From the NCBI GenBank assembly GCA_020796225.1, contig CM036756.1, forward strand, positions 47,968,363-48,032,362: 64,000 nt of DNA, read 5' to 3'. The DNA is from Arion vulgaris. Lineage: Eukaryota; Mollusca; Gastropoda; Stylommatophora; Arionidae. The number at the start of each line of letters is the position of its first letter. Position 1 is the first letter of the stretch. Both the position numbers and the translations under genes were made by a program. Below, one piece after another: positions 23,601 through 35,905 of the stretch. A model generated the notes under the pieces. The model was given only the letters and a program-made list of their open reading frames with translations, did no database searches and was not told where the DNA came from.

Positions 23601-25975
23601 TGTGACTAGAACGAACAATGATGCATGTGACTAGTACGAACAATGATGCATGTGACTTGAACGAACAGTGATGCGTGTGACTAGAACGAACAATGATGCA
23701 TGCATGCGACTAGTACGAACAATGATGCATGTGACTAGAACGAACAATGATGCACGTGAATAGTACGAACAATGATGCATGCATGTGACTAGAACGAACA
23801 ATGATGCATGCATGTGACTAGTACGAACAATGATGCATGTGACTAGAACGAACAATGATGCACGTGAATAGTACGAACAATGATGCATGCATGTGACTAG
23901 TACGAACAATGATGCATGCATGTGACTAGTACGAACAATGATGCACGTGAATAGTACGAACAATGATGCACGTGAATAGTACGAACAATGATGCATGTGA
24001 CTAGTACGAACAATGATGCATGTGACTAGTACGAACAATGATGCATGCATGTGACTAGTACGAACAATGATGCATGTGACTAGTACGAACAATGATGCAT
24101 GTGACTAGTACGAACAATGATGCATGCATCTGACTAGAACGAACAATGATGCATGTGACTAGAACGAACAATGATGCATGTGACTAGTACGAACAATGAT
24201 GCATGTGACTAGTACGAACAATGATGCATGTGACTAGTACGAACAATGATGCATGTGACTAGAACGAACAATGATGCATGCATGTGACTAGTACGAACAA
24301 TGATGCATGTGACTAGAACGAACAATGATGCATCTGACTAGAACGAACAATGATGCATGTGACTAGAACGAACAATGATGCATGTGACTAGAACTAACAA
24401 TGATGCATGCATGTGACTAGTACGAACAATGATGCATGTGACTAGAACGAACAATGATGCATCTGACTAGTACGAACAATGATGCATGTGACTAGTACGA
24501 ACAATGATGCATGTGACTAGTACGAACAATGATGCATGCATGTGACTAGTACGAACAATGATGCATGCATGTGACTAGAACGAACAATGATGCATGTGAC
24601 TAGAACGAACAATGATGCATGTGACTAGAACGAACAATGATGCATGTGACTAGAACGAACAATGATGCATGTGACTAGAACGAACAATGATGCATGTGAC
24701 TAGAACGAACAATGATGCATGTGACTAGAACGAACAATGATGCATGTGACTAGAACGAACAATGATGCATGTGACTAGTACGAACAATGATGCATGTGAC
24801 TAGTACGAACAATGATGCATGTGACTAGTACGAACAATGATGCATGTGACTAGTACGAACAATGATGCATGCATGTGACTAGTACGAACAATGATGCATG
24901 TGACTAGTACGAACAATGATGCATGCATGTGACTAGTACGAACAATGATGCATGTGACTAGTACGAACAATGATGCATGTGACTAGTACGAACAATGATG
25001 CATGCATGTGACTAGTACGAACAATGATGTATGTGACTAGTACGAACAATGATGCATGTGACTAGTACGAACAATGATGCATGTGACTAGTACAAACAAT
25101 GATGCATGTGACTAGTACGAACAATGATGCATGTGACTAGTACAAACAATGATGCATGTGACTAGTATGAACAATGATGCATGCATGTGACTAGTACAAA
25201 CAATGATGCATGTGACTAGTACGAACAATGATGCATGTGACTAGTACGAACAATGATGCATGTGACTAGTAGAACAATGATGCATGCATGTGACTAGTAC
25301 GAACAATGATGCATGTGACTAGTACGAACAATGATGCATGTGACTAGAACGAACAATGATGCATGTGACTAGAACGAACAATGATGCATGTGACTAGTAC
25401 GAACAATGATGCATGTGACTAGTACGAACAATGATGCATGTGACTAGTACGAACAATGATGCATGCATGTGACTAGAACGAACAATGATGCATGTGACTA
25501 GAACGAACAATGATGCATGTGACTAGTACGAACAATGATGCATGTGACTAGTACGAACAATGATGCATGTGACTAGTACGAACAATGATGCATGCATGTG
25601 ACTAGTACGAACAATGATGCACGTGACTAGAACGAACAATGATGCATGTGACTAGTACGAACAATGATGCATGCATGTGACTAGTACGAACAATGATGCA
25701 CGTGACTAGAACGAACAATGATGCACGTGACTAGTACGAACAATGATGCATGTGACTAGAACGAACAATGATGCATGTGACTAGAACGAACAATGATGCA
25801 TGTGACTAGAACGAACAATGATGCATGTGACTAGAACGAACAATGATGCATGTGACTAGAACGAACAATGATGCATGCATGTGACTAGTACGAACAATGA
25901 TGCACGTGACTAGAACGAACAATGATGCACGTGACTAGTACGAACAATGATGCATGTGACTAGAACGAACAATAT
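20610..25975. repeat. 25/29-bp minisatellite, about 200 copies, with higher-order duplication
   Basis: The basic unit contains gaacaatgatgcatgtgact and ag(a/t)ac. A 4-bp catg insertion (gcatgcatg) makes 29-bp units, and agAac/agTac and atgAtg/atgAcg variants mark further subtypes. Rare variants recur at a fixed offset: gacaagaacg at about 21620 and 22764, and gtaactagaaag shortly after each, both 1144 bp apart. This shows duplication of a block of over 1.1 kb. The 5' part is rich in agAac and the 3' part in agTac. The array ends in unique sequence at 25976. Confidence 0.95.
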
Positions 25976-26289
25976 GCGCCGGAAAACGTTTTCCACAATT
26001 GTTGTACAGGAATCCATCAACGTTGTTGCCACGTCGTGCCCTGATGTATCTCTTCATGCGTTCGGCTCTTCACCGTTCTCTCTCTCTCTCTCTGTCTCTC
26101 TACATTAACATTCCCATTTCTCCAAATTTCTCTCTCGATCTTCTCTCAATGCACATCCATAGCCACATTTTTCTAGGAATCAGCTTCAACTTCTGTATCA
26201 TAGATACCCATCTTGCACACATTCTTGTACCGAAGCAGAGGATGGCCCAACGATCATATGTCCGTCTTCAATTTCACACTCTGTGTGAA
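25976..26289. other. Unassigned spacer with a CT microsatellite
   Basis: ctctctctctctctctgtct lies near 26077-26102. Nothing coding is recognised. Confidence 0.4.
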
Positions 26290-26535
26290 ACTGCATTTAT
26301 CTAGTGCAATATATTATTCATTGACCAAGTGCAAATTGCATTTATCTAGTGCAATATATTATTCATTGACCAAGTGCAAATTGCATTTATCTAGTGCAAT
26401 ATATTATTCATTGACCAAGTGCAAATTACATTTATCTAGTGCAATATATTATTCATTGACCAAGTGCAAATTGCATTTATCTAGTGTAATATATTATTCA
26501 TTGACCTAGTACAAATTACAGTTATCTAGTGTAAT
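26290..26535. repeat. 45-bp tandem repeat, about 5.5 copies
   Basis: Copies start at 26293, 26338, 26383 and so on, and contain gcatttatctagtgcaatat and attcattgaccaagtgcaaa. The last copy abuts a LINE insertion. Confidence 0.92.
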
Positions 26536-26543
26536 ATAAATCA

Positions 26544-27055
26544 GTTACTGCTGCCCTCCATTGGATTTCTGGGACTTCATTTACTGGGGCAGTTGTTGTA
26601 TCTGACTCTCAGTCGATGCTTCACAAGATCCAGAAGGGCAGGTTACGGTATGAGTGGATGTCGTCTATAGAAGTTTCTAGCCTCCAGCGGCTTACGTGGA
26701 TATACTGTCCTGGGCATACGGGTGTTTACGGTAATGAGAGAGCGGACAGGCTTGCTTCAACAGCATCGATTGTTGGGGAGTTGAAGATGGATAAGGGGAT
26801 ATTCTTCGGTCTCTTCGCGACTCTCTGTTGGATGAGGACACTAAAATCGATGTTGAATCGATTAAGCGATTTAAGCAGTTTGGAGTTACCCGTTGTTCAA
26901 GTCGAACTGTATGCCTGAGAGGCAGAATGAGAGGTGTGTTTAATCAGCGAGCCACAGGAACCATCAGTATGCATACTCTTCGATATCTGTTGGGGAGACT
27001 GAGCACCTATGGGTCTGCCCGGAGTGCAATGACTTCAGTTTAGTAACCAATAACC
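26544..27055 (+). mobile_element. 5'-truncated LINE with RNase H domain and 11-bp TSD
   Basis: Flanked by aatataaatca at 26533-26543 and 27056-27066. The + strand encodes an RNase HI-type region: VVVSDSQSMLHKIQ (the SDS acidic strand), LTWIYCPGHTGVYGNERAD (the H-G---NE-AD motif), then CLRGRMRGVFNQ and, in a shifted frame, TEHLWVCPECND. It ends with a short accaataaccaat tail. 37529-37968 is an inverted copy that looks more than 90% identical by eye, so both inserted fairly recently. The frames are disrupted. Confidence 0.88.
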
Positions 27056-27066
27056 AATATAAATCA

Positions 27067-27254
27067 AATAAAATGTCACATAGCCTTTTCAGATCTTAAG
27101 ATAGTCATTTCCTGTCACCTCACATTTCTAGTACCTTCTTCCCAGGAGGTAAGAGTGCCAATTCCTTTCCTCGATTGTGGAACGTCGTGGTTCATAACCC
27201 TCTTGTGGTACAATACTTATTGAGAGAGAGAGAAAATAAAATAGAAAGATAGCT
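27067..27254. other. Unassigned spacer
   Basis: Ends with a short gagagagaga run. Nothing is recognised. Confidence 0.35.
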
Positions 27255-27500
27255 GCAGAGCGTAGTTGTTAGTCCCCTTGCTTCCTATGCGCGTGGTCCC
27301 AGGATTGATCAGGATTCCAAAGTTGGGATAGTATTTTTTCCAACCGTACGACTTTCAAGTTGACCCAGCCTGAATTTGTTACCAGATAAACACTGGAAAG
27401 TAAAGGCTATCGGCTTACTGTTGACCACGATACCCATCCTGTGACGTTTGTCACATTAACAATGCGGGGCTAACGCCATATTCCGTAGTAAATCTCATTT
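27255..27500 (+). mobile_element. Possible tRNA-derived SINE
   Basis: gcgtagttgttagtcccctt resembles an A-box tRNA head, and ggtcccaggattgatcagga lies at B-box distance. A tRNA-unrelated body follows, to about 27490. No second copy or target-site duplication was found, so this is tentative. Confidence 0.4.
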
Positions 27501-27942
27501 TACGACAACAGAACATTTTTTCTTTACTTTTTCTATGCATATAAATATGTATGTATATATGCGTGTGTGGGTGTGTGTGTAGTGTGTGAGTGAGTGATTT
27601 TATTGCATGCATGAGTGAGTGTGTGAGCTAATTTTGGGAAACATATACCATACATAAATCATAGTTTAGTTTGGTCGACAGATCATCATCACTGCACATC
27701 GAACCAATTAGCCCGTAAGTGTTCCGATCTTTTCCTTGGAATTTCTCTCAATGTGTGTCGATTAACGTCACTATTTCTGTGTTGTTTACTATTTCTTTTG
27801 TGGTTTTCAGTATAGCTCTCATATCTGGTTAAACATCGATGATTTGATATTCTTGCAGTCTGGTTATTGTTGCAGACCCACCTATATTCATTGATTCATT
27901 AACACGCCCTATCTACCTTATGGTATTCAGAATTTTAGTTGG
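27501..27942. other. Spacer with TG/GAGT microsatellite
   Basis: gtgtgtgggtgtgtgtgtag and gtgagtgagtga lie near 27563-27600. The rest is unassigned. Confidence 0.4.
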
Positions 27943-28150
27943 TCCACTTTCTACTTTAGTCAATCAACAAGCATAACTGCCAGTCCGCTTTCTACTTTAG
28001 TCAATCAACAAGCATAACTGCCAGTCCGCTTTCTACTTTAGTCAATCAACAAGCATAACTGCCAGTCCGCTTTCTACTTTAATCAATCAACAAGCATAAC
28101 TGCCAGTCCGCTTTCTACTTTAGTCAATCAACAAACATAACTGCCAGTTA
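27943..28150. repeat. 41-bp tandem repeat, five copies
   Basis: Copies, 41 bp apart, contain tttctactttagtcaatcaa and caagcataactgccagt. Confidence 0.93.
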
Positions 28151-28338
28151 ATTTTCTTGATTTCTTCGTGCACTGGCATAAAAATAAAACCGATTTGTGT
28201 CAACCTTGACCTCCTCAAAGATTCCACTCGTGTCATAATAGTAATAAAAGTTTTTATGTTAGGACCAAAGAGGGATCAGTGTTTCAACTGTTTCTTCTTG
28301 TGTCAGGCCGTAAAGTTGGCACTTTCGGATCTTTGCGG
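28151..28338. other. Unassigned spacer
   Basis: No feature is recognised. Confidence 0.3.
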
Positions 28339-28715
28339 CATGTTTCTCCTATCGACTCATTTGAAGGGACTATGGTTTGTGGAGTGTTTCTCCTATCGAC
28401 TCATTTGACCGGACTTGTTTACAGAGTGCTTATCCTAGCGACTCATTTGACCGGACTTGTTTACAGAGTGTTTATCCTAGCGACTCATTTGACCGGACTT
28501 GTTTGCAGAGTGTTTCTCCTATCGACTCATTTGACCGGACTTGTTTGCAGAGTGCTTATCCTAGCGACTCATTTGACCGGACTTGTTTGCAGAGTGTTTC
28601 TCCTATCGACTCATTTGACCGGACTTGTTTGCAGAGTGCTTATCCTAGCGACTCATTTGACCGGACTTGTTTACAGAGTGTTTCTCCTAGCGACTTACTT
28701 GAAAGGGTTACGTTT
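28339..28715. repeat. 42-bp tandem repeat with 84-bp alternation
   Basis: About nine copies contain gactcatttgaccggacttg. Units with tgtttctcctatc and units with tgcttatcctagc largely alternate, giving an 84-bp higher-order period. Since 42 is divisible by three, frames of 122-147 codons remain open by chance. Confidence 0.93.
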
Positions 28716-28834
28716 CATATAATAGACTTCCATCGCAAGCGATGATGACAACAATCTCAGACGTGTGCTGTTGCACCTACGCTTCATATACAGTGCGTCT
28801 CAAAGAACAATACTATTCAAATGTAGTCTATACA

Positions 28835-28985
28835 TAGAAAACGGTCGTCCACGGAAAAGGTGGTCCACATAAATAACAAGAGGCAGTGGAAGACGCCATG
28901 CACGAAGCACACACAAGAGCCCGTTATAGAAATCTCATCGTGACGATGTCAGACGACCCATGATCAGGGAAAAAGACAGAAACGT
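28835..28985 (+). mobile_element. LINE C-terminal remnant
   Basis: Reads NGRPRKRWST and, in the next frame, AMHEAHTRARYRNLI. It is homologous to 13440-13530. Confidence 0.6.
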
Positions 28986-29009
28986 TTGTTTTTTCAAATT
29001 CTCAGATAT

Positions 29010-29226
29010 ATTTTCTTTTGTCAACGTAACAGTGTGTACAATATCTTTTATCAACGTCACTGTGTACAATATCTTTTGTCAACGTCACTGTGTACAATAT
29101 CTTTTGTCAACGTAACAGTGTGTGCAATATCTTTTGTCAACGTAACAGTGTGTACAATATCTTTTGTCAACGTAACAGTGTGTACCAGATATTTTCTTTT
29201 GTCAACGTAACAGTGTGTACAACATG
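29010..29226. repeat. About 30-bp tandem repeat, seven copies
   Basis: Copies contain cttttgtcaacgtaacagtg and tgtacaatat, with a shorter gtcactg variant in the second and third copies. Confidence 0.9.
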
Positions 29227-29470
29227 TCTAGTTGTATAGTCTTCTACTTCGGATATAAATTATTTATAGATTACTGTCTGTGCAGCTTCATTATTGAAAT
29301 ATTTATTCACTAAGTAATGGTAAGAAATAATATCTTCATTGTTGACATCTGTATTCAAAAAGTAATAATAAGCAATGATATTTTCATTGGTGAAATGTTT
29401 TCAATTAAAAAAATGTATATGAAATATTGTACTATAAATATAGTTTTGATTTTATCGACAGAGTTGTCGT
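29227..29470. other. Unassigned AT-rich spacer
   Basis: Contains a loose duplication around aagtaatRgtaagaaataat. Nothing else is recognised. Confidence 0.35.
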
Positions 29471-30161
29471 AACTATAGTTCGTTCCAAAATTCGTGAACA
29501 TCTTTATCGACCGATATAAAATCATCCACTTGACAAAAATTCTTGATTTTTACATTTTAATATTATTTAAAAGTGGTGACCTTCCAAAAGTATTTTTGCC
29601 CACCCAAACCTTTAGTTCTGTAAGATTTTTATTATATGTTATTACTAAAATTACAGCGATGCTGATTTGGTATTCTTGTCGAAATTTTACAGTACGATTG
29701 TCAAGTTTGTCTAACCATTTCCGTGTTCCACATGCAATTCAGTGCAAGTCAAAATCGGGAATCCCGTGGAATTACTCAGTTCACAATGTTTCCTACCGAC
29801 TGTCATTGGCTTATGTACGCAACATTTACTTTCATTTATAGAAGTGGAAGGTATCATTTGTTCACTATGTCACCTTTCTTTTATAATATGTAATAGTAGG
29901 GACGCCTTTGCAATCGTTGGTCACCATTTTGTGTATTACTGTAAATTCTAAACTTTGATTATCATTTTGTTGTGCTTATGCTAAATTATATAACAAAAAA
30001 CGTTTTTGCATCAACCAAGCTACCTACCAATTAGTTAAACATGTATTCGTAAGGTTGTGCGATATATAAGATATATTTTAAAAAATCACCGGTATGCATC
30101 AGGTAGATTTCGTACACATTAAACCTTAGTGTGATCACAAATTTTGGAACTAACTATAGTT
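29471..30161. mobile_element. 691-bp non-autonomous DNA transposon (long TIRs)
   Basis: The left end reads aactatagttcgttccaaaa then ttcgtga. The inverted complement of the right end reads aactatagttagttccaaaa then tttgtga, with only two mismatches over 27 bp. The outermost aactatagtt is itself palindromic, so a TA target duplication within it is possible but cannot be fixed. No transposase is recognised inside. The reading frame at 29494-29841 (115 codons) lacks any family motif. Confidence 0.75.
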
Positions 30162-30892
30162 CGACACTTTAACATGTACAAATGTTGTATGGGTGAGAGT
30201 GCGATCTAAAGAGAGAGAGAGAGAGAGAGAGAGAGGTACAGATCATTAAACTTTCATTTTTCTTGTAGTGTTTATATATATATCTCTTAAGACAACCAGT
30301 CTGCACTCTGTTCAACGACAGCACGTGCCAGCAGCCATTATTATTTGGCATGAAAACATCTTCAGTTAACTACGCCATTCTGAAAACATGATTACGAAAG
30401 TGATTAAACTTGTTGTTATGTTTGTGTAATATTCTTGGCTGCTTCAGAAAGTAATTGTGTTTTTTAACCAGAAACTAACAGGACAATGATTCTAAACACA
30501 ACTGTTTGTTATTTCAATAGCAGATCAACATGACGGCTTGGGAATCATTAACATGCAAAAAGTCGTTGGTGTGTGTTTTATTCTAAAGAAATATATTTAA
30601 TTAGTTCATTAGCTATCCCTAAAACGATAAGTTGAACCAAAACAGATGGGATGATTTTTAAACTTGTCATAAAAATTATTCATTTTTTAAAGAATACATT
30701 AAGTTTTCTGCAAGTTTTACGACAATGGATCCCGTTTTTTCGAAAAGGGTGTGAGACTTTCTCAGTCTTTTAGCGATTTATTAATAGCAGTTCAAGTGAG
30801 TTAACAACACAGACAGGGGGGATAAATCGACGGATAGATCGATATACAGCAGTGAATCGAGTGAGAGACTGACACTTAGAATGAAACTGAAT
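30162..30892. other. Unassigned spacer with GA microsatellite
   Basis: gagagagagagagagagaga lies near 30211-30235. The remainder is AT-rich with no recognised element. Confidence 0.4.
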
Positions 30893-31145
30893 AGTTGATT
30901 GATCGATTGATTGATTGATTTATTTGGTGACATTTCTTCACCGAAGGTTGGATGCAATGAATATCCAACGTTTCCTGTTCCTTGCCAAGGTGATAAATTC
31001 TGCCAGACTGATCTGTGTCCATCTCTGAATATTCTCTTCCCAATTATATTGTTGTCTTGCTCTTGCCCACTCAACCTTTCCCTCCAGAACGATTGTCAGT
31101 AGACTGTCATTTCTCTGTATGTGTCCAAATTATGTAATTATGTTC
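30893..31145 (-). mobile_element. LINE C-terminal fragment with TTGA-type 3' tail
   Basis: The - strand reads FGHIQRNDSLLTIVLEGKVE, then WARARQQYNWEENIQRW and EFITLARNRKRWIFIASNL. This is the LINE order GH--R--SL---+L-GKVEG-R-RG-Q---W, then L--DR--WR. The coding part runs straight into (AATC)n at 30895-30925, which looks like the element's own microsatellite tail. Confidence 0.8.
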
Positions 31146-31721
31146 AACAATCTCCTTCAACGATCCCTTTTTTCCATTTTTAATAATAAAACGGATCAGA
31201 ACAAAGAAATAGAGATACGTTATGTTAATAAAGTCAATACTTATATACACACGAAAATGAGCACAGAGAGGGAGAGAGAGAGATAGAGAGAGAGGGTGAC
31301 CGATGGCTCGCTGCTGGGGTGTGTAAGGAGGCTCGTATTGTTACGTATAGACGATGGGTGTCGTAGGAAATGAGGGTAAGTGGTTCGAATCCTGTGTTTG
31401 TTTATTTGTTTGTTCGGAAGCTCTTAATATTTGTACACTGTTTATTTGTTGATCAAAGTGTGGCCAGAGCCGATTTCCGTTTGTAATTATGCTAGGAAAT
31501 CTCTTCCCAGTTTGGTGTATTCATGTCCAGCATTTTTTAGTCTTGTCTGTTTGACGTCATGTCGGAAAGGAAGTGTTTGTCTAATACATCTCTTCTTACC
31601 CAGATGCAGTGATCTGTAAAGGTTTCTTACTTTTATTTACCAACCTACACTTTTATCCAGACATCTAAGCACTTTGCTTCTAGATTTTCAGTACTATACT
31701 CTTTCAACTACCTTTTGGTCC
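31146..31721. other. Unassigned spacer with GA microsatellite
   Basis: A gagagagagata-type run lies near 31265-31293. A segment at 31300-31400 containing gtggttcgaatcctg looks like a tRNA B-box but has no clear A-box. Nothing else is recognised. Confidence 0.4.
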
Positions 31722-33295
31722 ATGCTCCTTCAGACTATATGCTCTGTTTGGTCCATTGCCTTCAGACTATATGCTCTATTTGGTTCCATGCCTTCAGATT
31801 ATATGCTCTATTTGGTTCCATGTCCTTCAGTACTATATGCTCTATTTGGTTCCATGTGCCTTCAGACTATATGCTCTATTTGGTTCCATGCTCCTTCAGA
31901 TTATATGCTCTATTTGGTTCCATGCTCCTTCAGATTATATGCTCTATTTGGTTCCATGCTCCTTCAGATTATATGCTCTATTTGGTTCCATGTGCCTTCA
32001 GACTATATGCTCTATTTGGTTCCATGTGCCTTCAGATTATATGCTCTATTTGTTCCATGTGCCTTCAGACTATAAGCTCTATTTGTTCCATGTCCTTCAG
32101 ACTAAAAGCTCTATTTGTTCCATGTGCTTCAGACTATATGCTCTATTTGTTCCATGTCCTTCAGACTATATGCTCTATTTGGTTCCATGTGCCTTCAGAC
32201 TATATGCTCTATTTGGTTCCATGTCCTTCAGACTATATGCTCTATTTGGTTCCATGTGCCTTCAGACTATAAGCTCTATTTGGTTCCATGTGCCTTCAGA
32301 CTATAAGCTCTATTTGTTGCCATGCTCCTTCAGACTATAAGCTCTATTTGGTTGCCATGTCCTTCAGACTATATGCTCTATTTGTTGCCATGCTCCTTCA
32401 GACTATAAGCTCTATTTGTTGCCATGCTTCTTCAGACTATAAGCTCTATTTGTTGCCATGCTCCTTCAGACTATAAGCTCTATTTGTTGCCATGCTTCTT
32501 CAGACTATAAGCTCTATTTGTTGCCATGCTTCTTCAGACTATAAGCTCTATTTGTTGCCATGCTCCTTCAGACTATATGCTCTATTTGTTGCCATGCTTC
32601 TTCAGACTATATGCTCTATTTGTTGCCATGCTCCTTCAGACTATATGCTCTATTTGTTGCCATGCTTCTTCAGACTATATGCTCTATTTGTTGCCATGCT
32701 CCTTCAGACTATATGCTCTATTTGTTGCCATGCTTCTTCAGACTATATGCTCTATTTGTTGCCATGCTCCTTCAGACTATAAGCTCTATTTGTTGCCATG
32801 CTCCTTCAGACTATATGCTCTGTTTGTTGCCATGCTTCTTCAGACTATATGCTCTATTTGTTGCCATGCTCCTTCAGACTATATGCTCTATTTGTTGCCA
32901 TGCTTCTTCAGACTATATGCTCTATTTGTTGCCATGCTCCTTCAGACTATATGCTCTATTTGTTGCCATGCTTCTTCAGACTATATGCTCTATTTGTTGC
33001 CATGCTCCTTCAGACTATAAGCTCTATTTGTTGCCATGCTCCTTCAGACTATATGCTCTGTTTGTTGCCATGCTTCTTCAGACTATATGCTCTATTTGTT
33101 GCCATGCTCCTTCAGACTATATGCTCTATTTGTTGCCATGCTTCTTCAGATTATATGCTCTATTTGTTGCCATGCTTCTTCAGACTATATGCTCTATTTG
33201 TTGCCATGCTCCTTCAGACTATAAGCTCTATTTGTTGCCATGCTTCTTCAGACTATAAGCTCTATTTGTTGCCATGCTTCTTCGGCTTTTATGTT
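31722..33295. repeat. 34-bp minisatellite, about 45 copies
   Basis: The unit contains ttcagactatatgctctatt and tgttgccatgctcc. The left part has ggttccatgtgcc-type copies with indels, and the right part has uniform tgttgccatgctcc and tgttgccatgcttc copies. All three + frames are open for 60-230 codons because of the unit sequence. It is unrelated to the 34-bp array at 8.2-13.4 kb. Confidence 0.94.
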
Positions 33296-33429
33296 CTATC
33301 AATTCCCATGCTCCTTCAAGCCCTATGCTCTTTCATGCCCCATGTCCCTTGCAATATTAGGCTCCTTGCAATCCCTTGCTCCGTCGGACATTGCTTTGTA
33401 AACACAGTAGAATATGAACATTAAATATG

Positions 33430-33722
33430 AACTAAGTACAAGATAAGGTTTAAAAAATACGCTGGCGCTGGATAGGACATACTTTGCGATAAATTGAGGG
33501 GAATATAACAAGTAGAGACTTTTCCTGGATTCCACAGAGACAGCAAAAGTAGGGGAGGTCTAGATATACATGGAGACGGGATTTCAAGGCAGATATTGGA
33601 GGCAGAAATCAACAATATAAATAAGAGTTGGAGGGAGCTGCAGGAGATACGTAGATACTAGAGAAAGGAAGACTTGCCATGAGTTGGTTGAGGGCCTTTG
33701 CCCCAATCCGGGTTTAAAAGGC
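33430..33722 (+). mobile_element. LINE C-terminal fragment with GA tail
   Basis: Read across shifted frames: RFKKYAGAG then GHTLRDKLRGNITSRDFSW, GRSRYTWRRDFKADI, SWRELQEI and EGLCPNPG. This is the order of the widespread LINE ending (K-RWRWIGHTLRK, ITR-AL-W-P, GRP--TWRR, W-ELE, LCP-RG). A (GA)n run follows at 33722-33758. Confidence 0.8.
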
Positions 33723-33758
33723 AGAGAGAGAGAGAGAGACAGAGAAAGAGAGAGAGAG

Positions 33759-34407
33759 AAGTGCAACATAAACATTAAATATGAAGTGAGTAAAATATCT
33801 AAACATGACTCGTTACACATACTTGCCGCTCGTGAAGCACAAATCTCAGAGGGATGTCAAGTACATGTTCCATTTATAGACATAGATCGTCTCAAGTTAG
33901 TTAAAGCATATACCTGATCCCATCAGAGTAACGGATAACTGCTACTCACATCAGCAACGCATGCTCCTGCTTTCACCTGTAGATGCTTACTGAAAATTAT
34001 GTGTGGATTTAAAACCGATCTAAACCTAACTGCTATAGAAATCAATATGTATATAGAAATTACAGGGAGGGGCTCATACTTTAGTTTAACTCTTAAACTT
34101 TCATGGCTTCTTATGGTTTTTTTGTTATTTTTTTTATGGCCTGCTCTATTACTAGCAGCCATATATATTCCGTGTATTGAAAATATAGATGTTATATAGA
34201 TAACATAGAAATATAGATATAGTTGGAATGTTAATTGAATGAACTATCAAGATATGTGGTTTTAATATCAGTGTGATATGTGATATGGGAATATGTTATA
34301 TCATTGACCTAATTTTAGGATGCTAAAAATTGATTTTTCAACAAATTTTAAATAATGATAGTCACAAAGAAGGGGGTGGGGAGCGGGAAGAAATATATCA
34401 TGTAAAC
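33759..34407. other. Unassigned spacer
   Basis: No gene or repeat is recognised in about 650 bp. Confidence 0.35.
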
Positions 34408-34497
34408 TACTAACACAATCGCTTAGTAACTTCATATTTACACAATCTCTTAGTAACTTCATATTTACACAATCGCTTAGTAACTTCATATTTACAC
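34408..34497. repeat. 27-bp tandem repeat, three copies
   Basis: Copies contain cttagtaacttcatatttac preceded by acaatcg or acaatct. Confidence 0.88.
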
Positions 34498-34589
34498 ACA
34501 ATATATTCCAAAATGAAGAATGAAGTTGTTTGGATAATATGTTGGTATGTATGGCCTTTTCGTCTTTACAGACGGCCAATTGGCAAGTG

Positions 34590-35905
34590 TTTTACTGTGA
34601 CAACTTCTGAGTTTTCGCTTTTCTCTCTTGTCTTTCAGCTCATACATAAGTCTCTTCTCAAAAGATCCTGCGCCTTAGTGTAATATCGCTTTCCACACAA
34701 TTCTGTCATCAACTAGTTTTTTTCCATGTGCTGGGACCTATAGAAAAGTTTTTCATTGAGGCTTTGCAGACATCTTTATATCTGAGCAGTGGTCTGCCCT
34801 GGTGCCTCTTCCCCTCCAAAAGTTCCCAAAACAACATTTGATTTGGTATGCGACAAGTTTTCATTCTTTTCACATACCCCAACCATATTAGTCGTCCACT
34901 GCTGAGCATGCCCATGATGGAAGGCAGGTTTGCACGTTGCAGTACTTCAGAGTTGGTTATCTTGTCGTACCACCTGATGTTCATAATCTTGCGGAGACAT
35001 CGCAGGTGAAAGATGTTAAGTCTCCTCTCGTGTCTTGAGTAGGATGTCCATGTTTCTGAGCCATATAGTAAAGAACTAATTTCACAGGCTCGATATATTT
35101 GAATCTTCGTCTGCAATGTTAGTTTTATGTTGTCCCACGCTCGCTTTGATAGTATGCCGAATGTAGTAGCCGCACTCCATATTCGAGCGTTGATTTCTTC
35201 ATCAAGAGAATGGCTGGCAGTGACCTTGGACCCAAGATAGCAAATTTTTTAAACTGGAGTTAGATGGTTACCATTTAAAGTGATATTTGTTGTGTTACCT
35301 CCCTGACATAAAACAACTGTTTTGGTGACACTTAAAGTCAGAGAAAATAGGTCGCATGCCGTGGCCAAATTATTGTTTAGGCATTGCAGTGTAACCTCAC
35401 TGTGGGGGACTAAGGCAGCATCGTCAGCGAAATGGAGTTCCTTGAGAAGAATTTCCGTTGTTTTTGTCTTGGCTCTTAAGCGAGCCAAGTTAAAAGTGAA
35501 CCATCAGATCTAGTGCGGATGAAAACATCACCATCAGCGACCCTGAAGGCATGGTACAAAGACTGCGAAGAAGATGCCAAAGAGAGTGGGGGCAAGGACA
35601 CATCCCTGCTTGACTCCACTCTTAACCTCGAAACTGTCAGATGTGTTGCCATCGAACGGTATGCTAGCTTTCATGCCCTCATGGAAGGAGACAATCAATT
35701 GGAGCAACTTTGGGGACAACCAATATACTTCAATATTTTATAAAGACTTGGCCTGCTGACTGTCAAATGCGTTAGTTAGATACACGAAAGCAATACATAA
35801 AGGCTTACTCTGCTCTGCACTTCTCTTGTAGTTGACAAAGTGTAAATATCATGTCAGTTGTTGACCGTTCAGCTTTGAGCCCACATTGTGACTGTGAACA
35901 CTATA
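34590..35905 (-). mobile_element. LINE reverse transcriptase remnant, frameshifted
   Basis: On the - strand from 35905: QCGLKAERSTTDMIF, AF(V)YLTNAFD (motif A with the first Asp replaced by Tyr), SGVKQGCVLAPTLFGIFF (motif B), ARLRAKTKTTEILLKELHFA then DDAALV (motif C, FADD). After a shift come FAILGSKVTASHSLDEEI, RACEISSLLYGSETWT, FHLRCLRKIMNIRW, WLGYVKRMKT and HQGRPLLRYKD. At least two frameshifts, near 35490 and 35250, break the ORF. It is the longest RT-containing LINE copy in the window without an internal satellite. It lies inverted in intron A-B. Confidence 0.92.

Noticed and set aside
31722..33424. Cys-rich frames (ICSICCHAPSDYMLY repeats) suggesting a cysteine-rich peptide
   Set aside because: The periodicity equals the 34-bp DNA unit, and all forward frames are open with different repetitive translations.
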